Shown: positions 43,294 to 54,814, counted from the stretch's first letter. The stretch is 64,000 bases of DNA from an uncultured Castellaniella sp. (GCF_937988725.1 NZ_CALKHS010000008.1:186001-250000), one strand, 5' to 3'. Translations and numbers: made by a program. The notes: a model not told the origin generated them from the letters alone.

Positions 43294-44623
43294 CTTTCAG
43301 CCCCGTCTCGGCCGCGACGTCCGAGAAATCCAGGTCGATGTCGGCGCCCAGACGGGCGACGATGGTCCTGACGATGGCCAGCCCCAGGCCGGAGCCGACC
43401 TGTTCAGTGCCCAGCACCCGGTAGAACGGATCGAACACGCGTTTTCTTTCCGGGATGGGAATACCGGGGCCGGTGTCGGAGACGCACAGCTCGACCATGT
43501 CACCGACCTCGCGGGCGGACAAGTCGATCCGGCCTCCGACCGGGGTGTAGCGGATCGCGTTGTCCACCAGATTCCGGATGATCGCGCCCAGATCCAGTTC
43601 GCTGGCCTGGATCCGGATGTCCGGAACCTGGGTCACGCCCAGGTCCACCGCCTTGGCCTGGGCCTGCGGAATCAGGTCTTCGAGCACCCGCCGGTACAGC
43701 ACGGGAATCGATGTCGGTCCCGGCGTGATCGCAGGATCGACGGCCGACTGCGCTTTGGCGAGGCTCAGCAGCTGGTCCAGCAGGTTGCGGCCCCTCTGGA
43801 TGCCCTGGCGCAGGGCGGACAGCCGTTCGCGGGCGGACGGCGGCAGATCGGATTCGCCCAGCCGTTCGGCCTGCAGCGACAGCGCCGTCATCGGGGAGCG
43901 CAGTTCGTGCGCGGCATCGGCCACGAAGCGGCGCTGCGTTTCACGCGATCGGGCCAGCCGCGTCAGCAGCCGGTTGATGGCGATGACGAAGGGGCGCACT
44001 TCCGTGGGCAGGTGACGATCCGGCACGGGGCTCAGGTCTTCGAATGAGCGCCGGTCGATTTCCCCGGAGAGCCCGGCCATCGGCTGGAACAGCCTGCGCA
44101 CCAGGCGCGGGATGATCAGCAGCAGGATCGGCACCAGGATCAGAAAGGGCATCAGGGTGCGCAGGGCGCTTTCCCGGGCGATTCCATCGCGAAAGTCGGT
44201 TTCCTGGGCGATGGCGACGCGTTCGCCGGAAGGGCGGCTCTTGACCAGCACCCGGTATGTGTCGCCGCGTGATTCCAGGGTATGCATGCCCTCGGCCAGG
44301 TTGCCGGGCAGCGACAGGGCGCCCTCGGGCGGCGGTCGATATCCGGCCGCCGGCGGGCCCAGACGCTGGATGATGATGTAGGAATCCTGGTCGCCATCGG
44401 CCAGGTGGGCGGATGCGTTGCCCGGCGCCAGCACCAGATGCTGCTGGTCCATCAGTTCCGCGATCTGGTAGAGCACGTCGTCCTGCAGTTCGTGGGCTTC
44501 GTCCAGGGCCGAGAAAAAGGAAAAGACGCCCGCGATGCCGGCCACGGCGACGATGACCGCCGACAGGATGAAGGACAGGCGGAATTGCAGGGACGCTTTC
44601 AGCTGTGTTTTGAAACCATCCAT
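43259..44623 (-). CDS. Two-component sensor histidine kinase (QseC/PmrB-like)
   Basis: A 454-residue inner-membrane kinase. TM1 is at about 15-38, a periplasmic sensor of roughly 115 residues follows, TM2 is at about 157-175, then a HAMP-like linker. The phosphoacceptor His239 sits in AADAAHELRSPMTAL-type sequence (FVADAAHELRSPM). The ATPase domain has NLVDNAIRYTPVGG (N box), DTGPGIP (G1) and GSGLGLAIVRTI (G2). The start at 44623 overlaps the response regulator gene by 25 bp and gives a normal N-terminus. The sensor domain matches the QseC/BasS style; the signal is unknown. Confidence 0.93.
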   Translation of the reverse strand: MDGFKTQLKASLQFRLSFILSAVIVAVAGIAGVFSFFSALDEAHELQDDVLYQIAELMDQQHLVLAPGNASAHLADGDQDSYIIIQRLGPPAAGYRPPPEGALSLPGNLAEGMHTLESRGDTYRVLVKSRPSGERVAIAQETDFRDGIARESALRTLMPFLILVPILLLIIPRLVRRLFQPMAGLSGEIDRRSFEDLSPVPDRHLPTEVRPFVIAINRLLTRLARSRETQRRFVADAAHELRSPMTALSLQAERLGESDLPPSARERLSALRQGIQRGRNLLDQLLSLAKAQSAVDPAITPGPTSIPVLYRRVLEDLIPQAQAKAVDLGVTQVPDIRIQASELDLGAIIRNLVDNAIRYTPVGGRIDLSAREVGDMVELCVSDTGPGIPIPERKRVFDPFYRVLGTEQVGSGLGLAIVRTIVARLGADIDLDFSDVAAETGLKVTIRFRQTPSA

Positions 44624-45264
44624 CCCAGTCCCCGGACGTTGCGGATCACATCGTGTCCCAGTTTGCGCCGCAGGGCGTGAATCAGGAATTCGACGGCATT
44701 GCTTTCGACTTCCTCGCCCCAGCCGTACAGCCGGTCTTCCAGTTCTGCCCGCGACAGGATGGCGCCGGGCCGCATCAGCAGGGCCTGGAGCAGGGAAAAT
44801 TCGCGGCCGGACAACTGCACGGGCGAACCGTCCTGAGCGCATGCCTGTTTGGTGGCGAGATCCAGCGTGACCACCCCATTATCCAGCATGGGGCTGGCCT
44901 GGCCGTTCCGGCGCCGGATGACGGCCCGCATCCGGGCCAGCAGTTCGGCCATGTCGAAAGGCTTGAGGATGTAGTCGTCCGCGCCGGCATCCAGGCCGCG
45001 CAAGCGATCGTGCAGGGCATCGCGGGCGGTGATGATCAGGACGGGGATGAGGTTGCGCCGCGCGCGCAAGGTGTCCAGGACCTCCAGGCCGTCCTTGCCT
45101 GGCAGGCCCAGGTCCAGCAGCGCCAGGTCGTAATGCTGCGCGGCCAGGGCATCGAGCGCGGCCTGGCCGTTGCGCACCCAGTCGGCCGCGTAGGCGGCGT
45201 CCTGCAGGGCATCGCGGACGACCTGGCCGATCATGGGGTCGTCTTCGACCAGTAGCACGCGCAT
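44599..45264 (-). CDS. OmpR/PhoB-family response regulator (QseB/PmrA-like)
   Basis: A 221-residue regulator. The receiver domain begins MRVLLVEDDPMIG with acidic residues at 8-9, phosphoacceptor Asp51 in LLDLGLPGKDG, and the switch Lys in ILKPFDM. The C-terminal winged helix has LSGREFSLLQALLMRPGAILSRAELEDRLYGW and VEFLIHALRRKLG. It overlaps the kinase start, so the two are coupled. The start at 45264 is standard for the family. It is divergent from the universal stress protein gene. Confidence 0.95.
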   Translation of the reverse strand: MRVLLVEDDPMIGQVVRDALQDAAYAADWVRNGQAALDALAAQHYDLALLDLGLPGKDGLEVLDTLRARRNLIPVLIITARDALHDRLRGLDAGADDYILKPFDMAELLARMRAVIRRRNGQASPMLDNGVVTLDLATKQACAQDGSPVQLSGREFSLLQALLMRPGAILSRAELEDRLYGWGEEVESNAVEFLIHALRRKLGHDVIRNVRGLGWMVSKHS

Positions 45265-45475
45265 GGGTTTTCCATCCTCATTCTTTGAGGACCAAGGATA
45301 AATCGAAAGGCGGCGGTCAGGGGCTGGCGGGCCGTTCCAGCGCTTCTTCGCGGGGCGGTCCGGATGTTGTCGGAGGGCGATGCCGCGCGGCCGGGCCGCG
45401 CAATCCGCGGAAGTCTTGTCCTGGTGCAAGGATTCGGCGCGCCCCGGTGTCCGGGGGATGCCGCAATGCGATAAA

Positions 45476-45490
45476 TTGTCCATTGGACAA
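45476..45490. promoter_or_regulatory. Perfect palindrome upstream of the universal stress gene
   Basis: TTGTCCA-T-TGGACAA, a perfect 7-1-7 inverted repeat ending 17 bp before the usp start codon. The geometry is that of a dimeric regulator site overlapping the promoter or start region. Its cognate regulator is not evident. Confidence 0.4.
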
Positions 45491-45507
45491 CCAGACAGGA
45501 GCTTTTC

Positions 45508-45942
45508 ATGGCAAAGGACATCGTGCTGGCCAGCGACGGATCCGCGTACAGCCTGCAGGCGGCGCGCTACATCGCTCAGGCGGGGCTGCTGCCCGAGGGC
45601 GGCTCCGTGCACATCATCCACGTCACGCCCCGGCTGCCCGGCAACGTCGCCCGTTTCGTCGACGAACAGGTCATCAAGGACTGGCATGAGGAAGAGGCCG
45701 TCAAGGTCCTGAAGCCGACGGCGGATGTGCTGGGCGAGACCGGGGTTCCGTGCGTCACTCGCGCGCTGGTCGGGTTCGCGCCCAAGGAAATCGCCCGCTA
45801 TGCGGACGAGATCGATGCCCACATGATCGTCATGGGGGCGCACGGCCGCGGCGTCCTGCTGGACGCCGTGCTGGGATCCGTGGCCGGGCGGGTGTTGTCG
45901 ATGACCCGGCGCCCGGTGCTGCTGATCCAGCAGACGGAATAG
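45508..45942 (+). CDS. Universal stress protein, UspA family
   Basis: A 144-residue cytoplasmic nucleotide-binding protein. It starts KDIVLASDGSAYSLQAARYIA, with the Asp that contacts adenine, and ends with the ATP-binding signature MGAHGRGVLLDAVLGSVAGRVLSMTRRPVLLI. The G2xG9xG(S/T) spacing is present, so ATP binding is expected. These proteins support survival under starvation or respiration stress. An AGGAG ribosome site and a palindrome lie just upstream. Confidence 0.94.
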   Translation: MAKDIVLASDGSAYSLQAARYIAQAGLLPEGGSVHIIHVTPRLPGNVARFVDEQVIKDWHEEEAVKVLKPTADVLGETGVPCVTRALVGFAPKEIARYADEIDAHMIVMGAHGRGVLLDAVLGSVAGRVLSMTRRPVLLIQQTE

Positions 45943-45966
45943 GCTGGCGGCTTCCGCCGGGAGCCT

Positions 45967-46890
45967 CTAGGTCTTGCCGCGTATGTTCGATTTTGCGGCG
46001 GTCGATTGGTGCGCCTGCTTCAGCAGCCAGTCGCAGAATACGCGCGCCTTGGACGGTAGTGCGCGGTTTTCCGGGAAGACGATGTAATAGGCGGACGACT
46101 GGCGAAACGCGGGCTGATCCTGCAGTACGCGCACCAGCCGGCCACTTGCGAGTTCAGCACCGATCATGATCGGGTTGGCGAGCATCACCCCCTGTCCGGA
46201 AAGCGCGGCTTGCATCGCGAGCGGGTACTCATTGAAACGAGGCCCCGGCATCGACGGCTCGACGTTCCTTCCCGCGCTCCTGAACCATTCCACCCAGGAC
46301 ATGAATGGATGATGGATCAAGGTGCACTTGCGTAGTTCGCCGACCGTTCCGGGCAGGCGTCCGCGACGATATGCCGGGCTGCAGACCGCCAGGTAGACGA
46401 GGTCGTCCAGTGGAAGCCGATCCGCGCGCAAGCCCGGCCAGACGCCGTGGCCGAAACGCAAGGCGAGATCCACGTCATCGTGATTGAAATCGACCAGCGC
46501 GATAGCGCCGCTGAGATTGATTTCCAGATGCGGGTGGCGTTGTCGGAAGTCTGCCAATCGCGGCACCAGCCAGATCGCGAGTGAAGGCGGCGCGCTGACG
46601 TTCAGGGTCTGGGGCCGGTCATCCGCGCGTACTTGCGCAACACCCTTCGCAATGAGCGACAGGGCCTCGTTCACCGCAAGGTAGAGTCGCCGGCCGTCTT
46701 CGGTCAGCAACATGGAGCGGCCCGCGCGCCGAAACAGCTTTGTTCCGAGCTCGGCCTCCAGCGCCTTGATCTGGTGGCTGACGGCGCTGTGCGTGAGGAA
46801 CAGTTCTTCCGCGGCGCGGCTGTAGCCGTGGTGGCGCCCGGCGGCTTCGAAGATGCGTAGAGCCTTGAGCGAAGGCAGGTGATCCGGCAT
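45967..46890 (-). CDS. LysR-family transcriptional regulator (GcvA-like)
   Basis: A 307-residue regulator. The N-terminal PSLKALRIFEAAGRHHGYSRAAEELFLTHSAVSHQIKALE is the GcvA/AmpR-type helix-turn-helix, followed by the usual effector-binding fold. It is divergent from an MFS transporter gene with a 108-bp gap, so it likely controls that exporter. The effector is unknown. It converges on the usp gene, whose stop is 25 bp away. Confidence 0.93.
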   Translation of the reverse strand: MPDHLPSLKALRIFEAAGRHHGYSRAAEELFLTHSAVSHQIKALEAELGTKLFRRAGRSMLLTEDGRRLYLAVNEALSLIAKGVAQVRADDRPQTLNVSAPPSLAIWLVPRLADFRQRHPHLEINLSGAIALVDFNHDDVDLALRFGHGVWPGLRADRLPLDDLVYLAVCSPAYRRGRLPGTVGELRKCTLIHHPFMSWVEWFRSAGRNVEPSMPGPRFNEYPLAMQAALSGQGVMLANPIMIGAELASGRLVRVLQDQPAFRQSSAYYIVFPENRALPSKARVFCDWLLKQAHQSTAAKSNIRGKT

Positions 46891-46998
46891 CGGAAAATGT
46901 TAGTCCAGCTCACCTATCGGGTCAAAAAATCTCGTTGGAATTCTGCGCCGCGCAGGCATACCTTTCTGAATCCTGCTTGATGAATGACGGAGTTCAGA

Positions 46999-48231
46999 AT
47001 GGACCGTTCCAATTGCGCCACCCTCGACTCGCGGTCCGGCCCCGAGAGGACAGTCGAATCGTCCAGCACTTCGCTGTGGGTGCCGGCCGGCCTGGCAATG
47101 GGGGCGGCAGCCGCGCTGGGCTTTGCGCGGTTCGCATACTCCCTGTTGCTGCCCGCAATGCGGCACGGCTTGCACTGGAGCTTTGCCCAGGCCGGTTCAC
47201 TCGGCACCGCAATGGCGGTGGGTTACTTGCTCGGGTCGCTGTTGACCGTACAGGCGGAGCGCTGGCTCGGCACCGCACGCGTGTTCGTGCTCGGGCTTCT
47301 CATTACCGCCGCATCCCTGCTGGCCATGGCCCTGTTTCATGATTATGGGGCGCTGCTCCTGATGCGCTTCATTGCCGGTTTCGTAACGGGCTGCGTATTC
47401 ATCACGGGCTTCAGCCTCGCTGCGCGGGCGGGCGCCGCCTCGGGCCGCAGCAGCCTGTTCACCATCATTTATGGGTCTGGCGCGGGGATTGGCATGGTCT
47501 TGAGCGGCCTGATCCTTCCGCCTGTGCTGGCCTCGGAGTGGGATTGGGCCGGCAGTTGGATAGTGCTGGGGCTGTTGACGCTGATTTCAATCGCATTGGC
47601 GATCCCGGCGGTGAAACGCGTGCCGCCGATGGCGGTCGCGGTGGCAGGCGGTACGAGCGTCTCGCTAGGCCGCCTGCGTCCTATTTTGTGGGCTTATTTC
47701 CTTTATGGCGCTGGCTACTATGCGCTGATGACGTTCGTGATCGCATACCTTCACGCCGCCGGTTATGATCAGGCGCGCATCGTGGACTTCTGGATTGTGG
47801 CGGGACTGGCGGTCAGTGCCTCAATGATTCTGTGGGGGCCGTTGCTTGGCCGGCTGCGTGGCAGCGGCGGGGTGGTTCTGACCACGGGCGTGCTGATCGC
47901 AAGCGCGCTGGTCCTTCTGCTGATGCAGGGCGTTGCCGCGGTCATGCTATCGGCGGCGTTGTTCGGGGGGTCGCTGATGGCCAGCGCGTTCGCGCATCTC
48001 GACTATGCGCGCGGGCTCGTTCCCTCGCATGCGTGGACACGGATCATCGCGGCGATGACCGTCATGTTCTCGCTGGGGCAGACCGCAGGGCCATTGCTGT
48101 GCGGATCGATCGCCGACTATGGCGGTATGCGCGTCGGTATGTTTTCCGCCATCGGCCTGCTGGTGCTCTGCGTTGCGCTCGCGTCGTTGCAACGCGGGTC
48201 GGTGGCGAAGCCGGGTGCCGCGTTGCGGTGA
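46999..48231 (+). CDS. MFS transporter, YbfB/YjiJ family
   Basis: A 410-residue transporter with about twelve hydrophobic helices. The first helix GLAMGAAAALGFARFAYSLLLPAMRHGLHWSFAQAGSLGTAMAVGYLLGSL is the signature of the YbfB/YjiJ branch, with Arg in ARF. The second half has the matching repeat. The start at 46999 is preferred because GGAG lies 6 bases upstream, although ATG 46984 is in frame. It is divergent from a LysR regulator. The substrate cannot be predicted; related proteins are putative exporters. Confidence 0.9.
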   Translation: MDRSNCATLDSRSGPERTVESSSTSLWVPAGLAMGAAAALGFARFAYSLLLPAMRHGLHWSFAQAGSLGTAMAVGYLLGSLLTVQAERWLGTARVFVLGLLITAASLLAMALFHDYGALLLMRFIAGFVTGCVFITGFSLAARAGAASGRSSLFTIIYGSGAGIGMVLSGLILPPVLASEWDWAGSWIVLGLLTLISIALAIPAVKRVPPMAVAVAGGTSVSLGRLRPILWAYFLYGAGYYALMTFVIAYLHAAGYDQARIVDFWIVAGLAVSASMILWGPLLGRLRGSGGVVLTTGVLIASALVLLLMQGVAAVMLSAALFGGSLMASAFAHLDYARGLVPSHAWTRIIAAMTVMFSLGQTAGPLLCGSIADYGGMRVGMFSAIGLLVLCVALASLQRGSVAKPGAALR

Positions 48232-48272
48232 CTAAACACGTCTGGTGCGGACCGGGTTCGCAGCCGCTACGG

Positions 48273-48887
48273 TCACTGCGGCGTCGGCGTCGGCGTCGGC
48301 GTTTCGGCCGTCAACCGCTTGAGGCGATGCAGCCGTTCGCGCTGCAAGGTATCGGCCAGCGGCTCGGGGGCATGGCCCAGCGCAACGGAATCGGCGGCCA
48401 CGGCCTGCACGGCGGCATCCAGGCGCGATGATCCCGCCCGCCACCATTCGGCCAGCAATTGATCGGGGGAATACGCATCCAGCCCCTGGCGCCGCAATTC
48501 GGATCGATCGAAATCCTTCAGGTTCCATGTCATCACCTGCACGGCGGGCGGGCGCTGCAAGCCGCAGCGCGCCCGTCGCGCCAGGCCGGCCGCGATCACG
48601 TGAAAATCCTTCGGGTCGCTGTAGCGCAAACCGATTTCGTAGGGGGCGGTGTTGGCCTCCATGGCGCCGGGAAAGCACTGATTCATGGCGTCCCATTGTT
48701 CCGCCAGCGTTTCAGGCGGAATCTGCCACAAGCGCGCCGCGTTGCGGCGCCATTCCTCGCCGATGCGTTCGGTCCAGATCGGCTGGAATACGCCCTGGTC
48801 GGCCACACGCAGCAGCAATTGGCGCTGCACCGTGGACATCAGCACACAGGCATCGAGGACGACGAAGGGAGGGACAGAGCGGAACAT
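48273..48887 (-). CDS. PIN-domain protein (putative ribonuclease) with Thr-Pro repeat tail
   Basis: A 204-residue protein. PIN features are VVLDACVLMS with Asp12, TERIGEEWRRN with an acidic residue, SDPKDFHVIAAG with the second conserved Asp, and MTWNLKDFD with the last acidic pair. Such proteins are mostly VapC-like toxins that cut RNA, but no antitoxin-sized gene is visible next to it on the same strand. The C-terminus is TPTPTPTPQ, encoded by a run of GTCGGC-type hexamers (about 48278-48301). The start at 48887 excludes a poorly conserved extension to 48971. Confidence 0.78.
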   Translation of the reverse strand: MFRSVPPFVVLDACVLMSTVQRQLLLRVADQGVFQPIWTERIGEEWRRNAARLWQIPPETLAEQWDAMNQCFPGAMEANTAPYEIGLRYSDPKDFHVIAAGLARRARCGLQRPPAVQVMTWNLKDFDRSELRRQGLDAYSPDQLLAEWWRAGSSRLDAAVQAVAADSVALGHAPEPLADTLQRERLHRLKRLTAETPTPTPTPQ

Positions 48888-49066
48888 GGGGCGCCACAAG
48901 GCGGTGGATGCGGGGTTTCGACGGAGGGGGCACGCCCCATGGATGCCGGACGCTGGGCTGAAGTAGAGCAAAAATGGCAGCTCGGATCAAGTCGGCGTTC
49001 ATTTCCTCAAGCCCTGGCAGTGGGTATCATGGAAATACGGATTCCGTTGCCCACCGGGGAAAGCTC

Positions 49067-49633
49067 ATGCAGAGATACTTCGCCGCGCTGACCATCGTGC
49101 TGATGCTCGGAATGGTGCTGGCCCGCGCCCTCGTGATGCGCCGGGCGGGAGTGCAGGCCCTGAAGTTCGGTGCGATCGACAAAAGGGATTTCCTGATCCC
49201 GCCGTTCGCCTTCTTTTATTTCTATCTTGTGTTCGCCGCCGCGTTCGGCTGGCCTTCGGTTAGCACGCGGACGTTCTTCGAGTCGGATCCGGTCGCCTGG
49301 GCGGGTGTCGCCCTGTGCGCGGCCGGCCTGGCCGTGTTGCTGTGGAGCCTGATCTCTTTCGGACGGAGCTTTCGCGTGGGCATCGACGCCGATCATCCCG
49401 ACAAGCTCATCACCACCGGGATCTTCGCGTTCAGCCGCAACCCCATTTATGTCGGCTTCGCTTCCATCGTGCTTGGACAGTTCCTGGTGTTCCCGAACTG
49501 GGTCCTCCTGGTCTATGCCGGTGCGGCGATCGGGCTTTTTCATCGGCAGGTGCTGCTCGAAGAGCAGTTCCTGAGGCATCACTATGGGCAGGAGTACCTC
49601 GCGTATTGCGGGCGGGTCAGGCGGTATCTCTGA
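49067..49633 (+). CDS. Membrane methyltransferase, isoprenylcysteine carboxyl methyltransferase-like
   Basis: A 188-residue membrane protein with four to five hydrophobic helices. SFGRSFRVGIDADHPDKLITTGIFAFSRNPIYVGFASIVLGQFL followed by LLEEQFLRHHYGQEYLAYCGRVRRYL is the ICMT/PEMT SAM-binding signature. It is distinct from the related gene at 41876. The start at 49067 follows a GGAAAGC site. It ends before a strong bidirectional terminator shared with gyrB. Biochemical substrate unknown. Confidence 0.86.
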   Translation: MQRYFAALTIVLMLGMVLARALVMRRAGVQALKFGAIDKRDFLIPPFAFFYFYLVFAAAFGWPSVSTRTFFESDPVAWAGVALCAAGLAVLLWSLISFGRSFRVGIDADHPDKLITTGIFAFSRNPIYVGFASIVLGQFLVFPNWVLLVYAGAAIGLFHRQVLLEEQFLRHHYGQEYLAYCGRVRRYL

Positions 49634-49662
49634 ATCACTTCCGGAATGCGGTGGCTGCAAAG

Positions 49663-49692
49663 AAATGACCGCCTGATCGGCGGTCATTTTTC
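49663..49692. terminator. Bidirectional terminator between the methyltransferase gene and gyrB
   Basis: A perfect 11-bp stem (49663-49673 with 49679-49689) with a 5-base loop, flanked by T-runs on the plus strand (49687-49691) and A bases at 49663-49665 that give a short U-run on the minus strand. It lies between two convergent genes. Confidence 0.85.
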
Positions 49693-49757
49693 AAAGCGCT
49701 ATGGGTGGCCGGATTTTTCCGTGAACCTTGGCCGATTTCTTCGAAATCCAACAACCG

Positions 49758-52211
<2,454 letters not shown>

Positions 52212-52250
52212 GGAAATCCTGTGATTGAATCAGTCGGGCGCGGGCGGCGA

Positions 52251-53360
52251 TCAGATGCGCATGGGCATGACGACGTACTTGAATTCGTCGTCGTCGGGCA
52301 CCGTGATCAGCACCGAGGCGTTGACGTCCGGCTGCACCGACCAGCTGACGTTTTCCGTCTTGACGTTGGCCAGCACGTCGAGCAGGTAGGTGACGTTGAA
52401 GGCCACGTCCAGCGGTTCCTGGGCGTAGTCGACCTCGAGTTCTTCGCGAGCCTCTTCCTGTTCGGCGTTGGACGAGGAAATGCGCAGCAGGTTGTCGCCC
52501 AGCTGCAGCCGCACGCCCTTGAGCTTGTCGGTGGTCAGGATGGCGGCGCGCTGCAGGCTGGCCTGCAGCGATTCGCGGGGGATCAGGATGTGGCGCGTAT
52601 AGCCGGTCGGGATGACGCGCTTGTAGTCGGGGAACTTGCCTTCCACGAGCTTCGAGACCAGTTCGATCTGGTCGAAGCGGAAGCGGATCTGGCCCGCGGC
52701 CAGGTCGATCTGCACCGGCGATTCGTCATCGGCCAGCAGACGCTGCATTTCATGCACGGTCTTGCGCGGGATGATGGCGTCCATCTGGGCTTCCAGGCCC
52801 TCGACGGCGATGCTGGCGTGCGCCAGGCGGTGGCCGTCCGTGGACACGGCCCGGACCTTGCCGGGTTCCAGCACCATCAGCAGGCCGTTCAGGTAGTAGC
52901 GGATGTCCTGCTGCGCCATGGAAAAGTGCACCTGGTTGAAGAGCTGCTTCAGGGACTTCTGCGGCATGGAGAACGATGCCGTCCATTGATCCGCCTGGGA
53001 CACCGTGGGGTAGTCGGCGGCGTTCAGCGTCTGCAGGGCGAAGCGGCTGCGGCGCGCCTGGACGGACAGTTTCGCGTCGTCCAGCGACAGGCGCACGTCG
53101 CCGGTGTCGGGCAGGGCGCGCAGGATGTCGAGGAACTTGCGGGCGGCCACGGTCGTGGACTGGACGTCGTCGCCCACCCCGAAATCGGCCTGCGTGGTGA
53201 TCTGGACTTCCAGATCGTTGGCCAGGAAAGCAACCTGATTGCCTTGCTTGCGGATCAGGACATTGGCCAGGATCGGCAAGGTGTTGCGCCGTTCGACGAT
53301 CCCCACCACGGTCGTCAGGGGCTTGAGGATGGCATCGCGGCTTGCTTGTATCAGTAGCAT
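52251..53360 (-). CDS. dnaN: DNA polymerase III beta sliding clamp
   Basis: A 369-residue clamp with the three-domain fold. It begins MLLIQASRDAILKPLTTVVGIVERRNTLPILANVLIR and ends with the conserved VMPMRI. It tethers polymerase III and binds many repair and regulatory partners, including Hda for DnaA inactivation. It starts 4 bp after dnaA ends, so it is in the dnaA operon. Confidence 0.98.
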   Translation of the reverse strand: MLLIQASRDAILKPLTTVVGIVERRNTLPILANVLIRKQGNQVAFLANDLEVQITTQADFGVGDDVQSTTVAARKFLDILRALPDTGDVRLSLDDAKLSVQARRSRFALQTLNAADYPTVSQADQWTASFSMPQKSLKQLFNQVHFSMAQQDIRYYLNGLLMVLEPGKVRAVSTDGHRLAHASIAVEGLEAQMDAIIPRKTVHEMQRLLADDESPVQIDLAAGQIRFRFDQIELVSKLVEGKFPDYKRVIPTGYTRHILIPRESLQASLQRAAILTTDKLKGVRLQLGDNLLRISSSNAEQEEAREELEVDYAQEPLDVAFNVTYLLDVLANVKTENVSWSVQPDVNASVLITVPDDDEFKYVVMPMRI

Positions 53361-53364
53361 GTCA

Positions 53365-54777
53365 TTATCCTTTGAGGGTTTGCTCGAGTACGTGAAGTGC
53401 GTGATTCAATTCAGTCTGTTTGCCCCGCAGATCGGTGATCTTGCGGACCGCGTGCAGCACGGTGGTGTGATCGCGTCCGCCGAACAGGTCGCCGATTTCC
53501 GGCAGGCTCTTCTGGGTCAGTTCCTTGGCCAGGTACATGGCGATCTGGCGCGGCAGCGCGATATTGGCGGGCCGGCGCTTCGAATACATGTCGGCGACCT
53601 TGATTTTATAGAAGTCGGCGACGGTTTTTTGGATGTTCTCCACCGTGATCTGGCTGTTGGATACCGACAGCAGATCCTTCAGGGCTTCCTTGCAGACTTC
53701 GACGGTCAGGACTTCGCGGCCGTGGAAGCGGGCGTAGGCGGAGACCTTGCGCAGGGCGCCTTCCAGTTCGCGCACGTTGCTGCGCAGGTGCTTGGCGATG
53801 AAGAAGGCGACTTCCTCGGGCATGGTGATGCCTTCGGTCTGGGCCTTGCGCAGCAGGATCGCCACGCGCATTTCCAGTTCGGGCGGCTCGATGGCGACCG
53901 TCAGCCCCGAATCGAAGCGCGAGATCAGCCGGCTGTCGATGTTGGCCAGTTCCTTCGGGTAGGTGTCGGAGGTGATGATGATCTGCTTGCGCTGCGCCAC
54001 CATGGCCTCGAAGGCGTAGAAGAACTCTTCCTGGGTACGATTCTTGCCGGCGAAGAACTGGATGTCGTCGATCAGCAGCAGGTCCAGCGAATGGTAGTAG
54101 CGCTTGAAATCGTCGAAAGCCCGGCGCTGGTAGGCCTTGACCACGTCGGACACGTACTGGTCGGCGTGCACGTAGCGGATGCGCGGATTGTTGCCGCCGG
54201 CCAGCAGGGCGTTGCCGATGGCGTGGATCAGGTGGGTCTTGCCCAGGCCCACGCCGCCGTACAGGAACAGCGGGTTGTAGGAGACGCCGGGGTTTTCGGC
54301 GACCTGCAGCGCCGCCGCGCGCGCCAGCTGGTTGGCCTTGCCGATGACGAAGTTGTCGAAGGTCAGGTCCAGGTTCAGGCGCGACCGGTCTTTCATGGCC
54401 TCGTCGGCGGCGGCGTGGACTGGGGTCGGCGCCGCGGCGGGCGCGGCCGCCGGGCCGGACGAGCCATTGGCGGAGGCGGACGGCGCCGGCGGCACGCGCA
54501 CGGCCGGAGCCGGCCGCGCCTGGCTGGCGTGGATTTCCAGCTGCACCTGCACCGCCTGGGAAAACCAGTCGCTGGCGAGCGTTTCGATGCGCGTGGAATA
54601 GTTCTTGCGCACCCAGTCGAGCTTCATGCGATTGGGCGCGCCGAGCCTCAGGATCGCGAGTTCCTCGTCGTAGCCGAGGGGAACCAGGGGTTTGATCCAG
54701 GCGCTGATCTGTTGGGGGGGGAGTTCCTGTTCCAGCTGCTGGAGACAGGCCTGCCAGAATTCATTCATAGGGGTCAT
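53365..54777 (-). CDS. dnaA: Chromosomal replication initiator protein DnaA
   Basis: A 470-residue initiator. Domain I starts MNEFWQACLQQLEQELPPQQ and domain II is an Ala/Pro-rich linker. Domain III has Walker A GGVGLGKTHL, Walker B LLIDDIQF and the arginine-finger region. Domain IV ends with the DnaA-box-binding signature GGRDHTTVLHAVRKI. The start at 54777 (MTPMNEF) is chosen for its GAGG site 9 bases upstream; 54768 (MNEFW) is a possible alternative. The operon is dnaA-dnaN-gyrB, pointing left toward the origin candidate at 39 kb. Confidence 0.97.
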   Translation of the reverse strand: MTPMNEFWQACLQQLEQELPPQQISAWIKPLVPLGYDEELAILRLGAPNRMKLDWVRKNYSTRIETLASDWFSQAVQVQLEIHASQARPAPAVRVPPAPSASANGSSGPAAAPAAAPTPVHAAADEAMKDRSRLNLDLTFDNFVIGKANQLARAAALQVAENPGVSYNPLFLYGGVGLGKTHLIHAIGNALLAGGNNPRIRYVHADQYVSDVVKAYQRRAFDDFKRYYHSLDLLLIDDIQFFAGKNRTQEEFFYAFEAMVAQRKQIIITSDTYPKELANIDSRLISRFDSGLTVAIEPPELEMRVAILLRKAQTEGITMPEEVAFFIAKHLRSNVRELEGALRKVSAYARFHGREVLTVEVCKEALKDLLSVSNSQITVENIQKTVADFYKIKVADMYSKRRPANIALPRQIAMYLAKELTQKSLPEIGDLFGGRDHTTVLHAVRKITDLRGKQTELNHALHVLEQTLKG

Positions 54778-54814
54778 CGTGCGAAACCTCGATTCTACCC
54801 TTTCCTGTGGTGAG

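Noticed and set aside
45385..45401. GCGCGGCC-G-GGCCGCGC palindrome between the response regulator and usp genes
   Set aside because: It consists only of G and C in a GC-rich genome, is not placed at a start codon and has no U-tract, so chance is a sufficient explanation.
48712..49002. Possible antitoxin ORF overlapping the 5' part of the PIN gene
   Set aside because: The frame overlaps the PIN coding sequence in another register, is Pro- and Arg-rich with no DNA-binding fold, and looks like a shadow frame.
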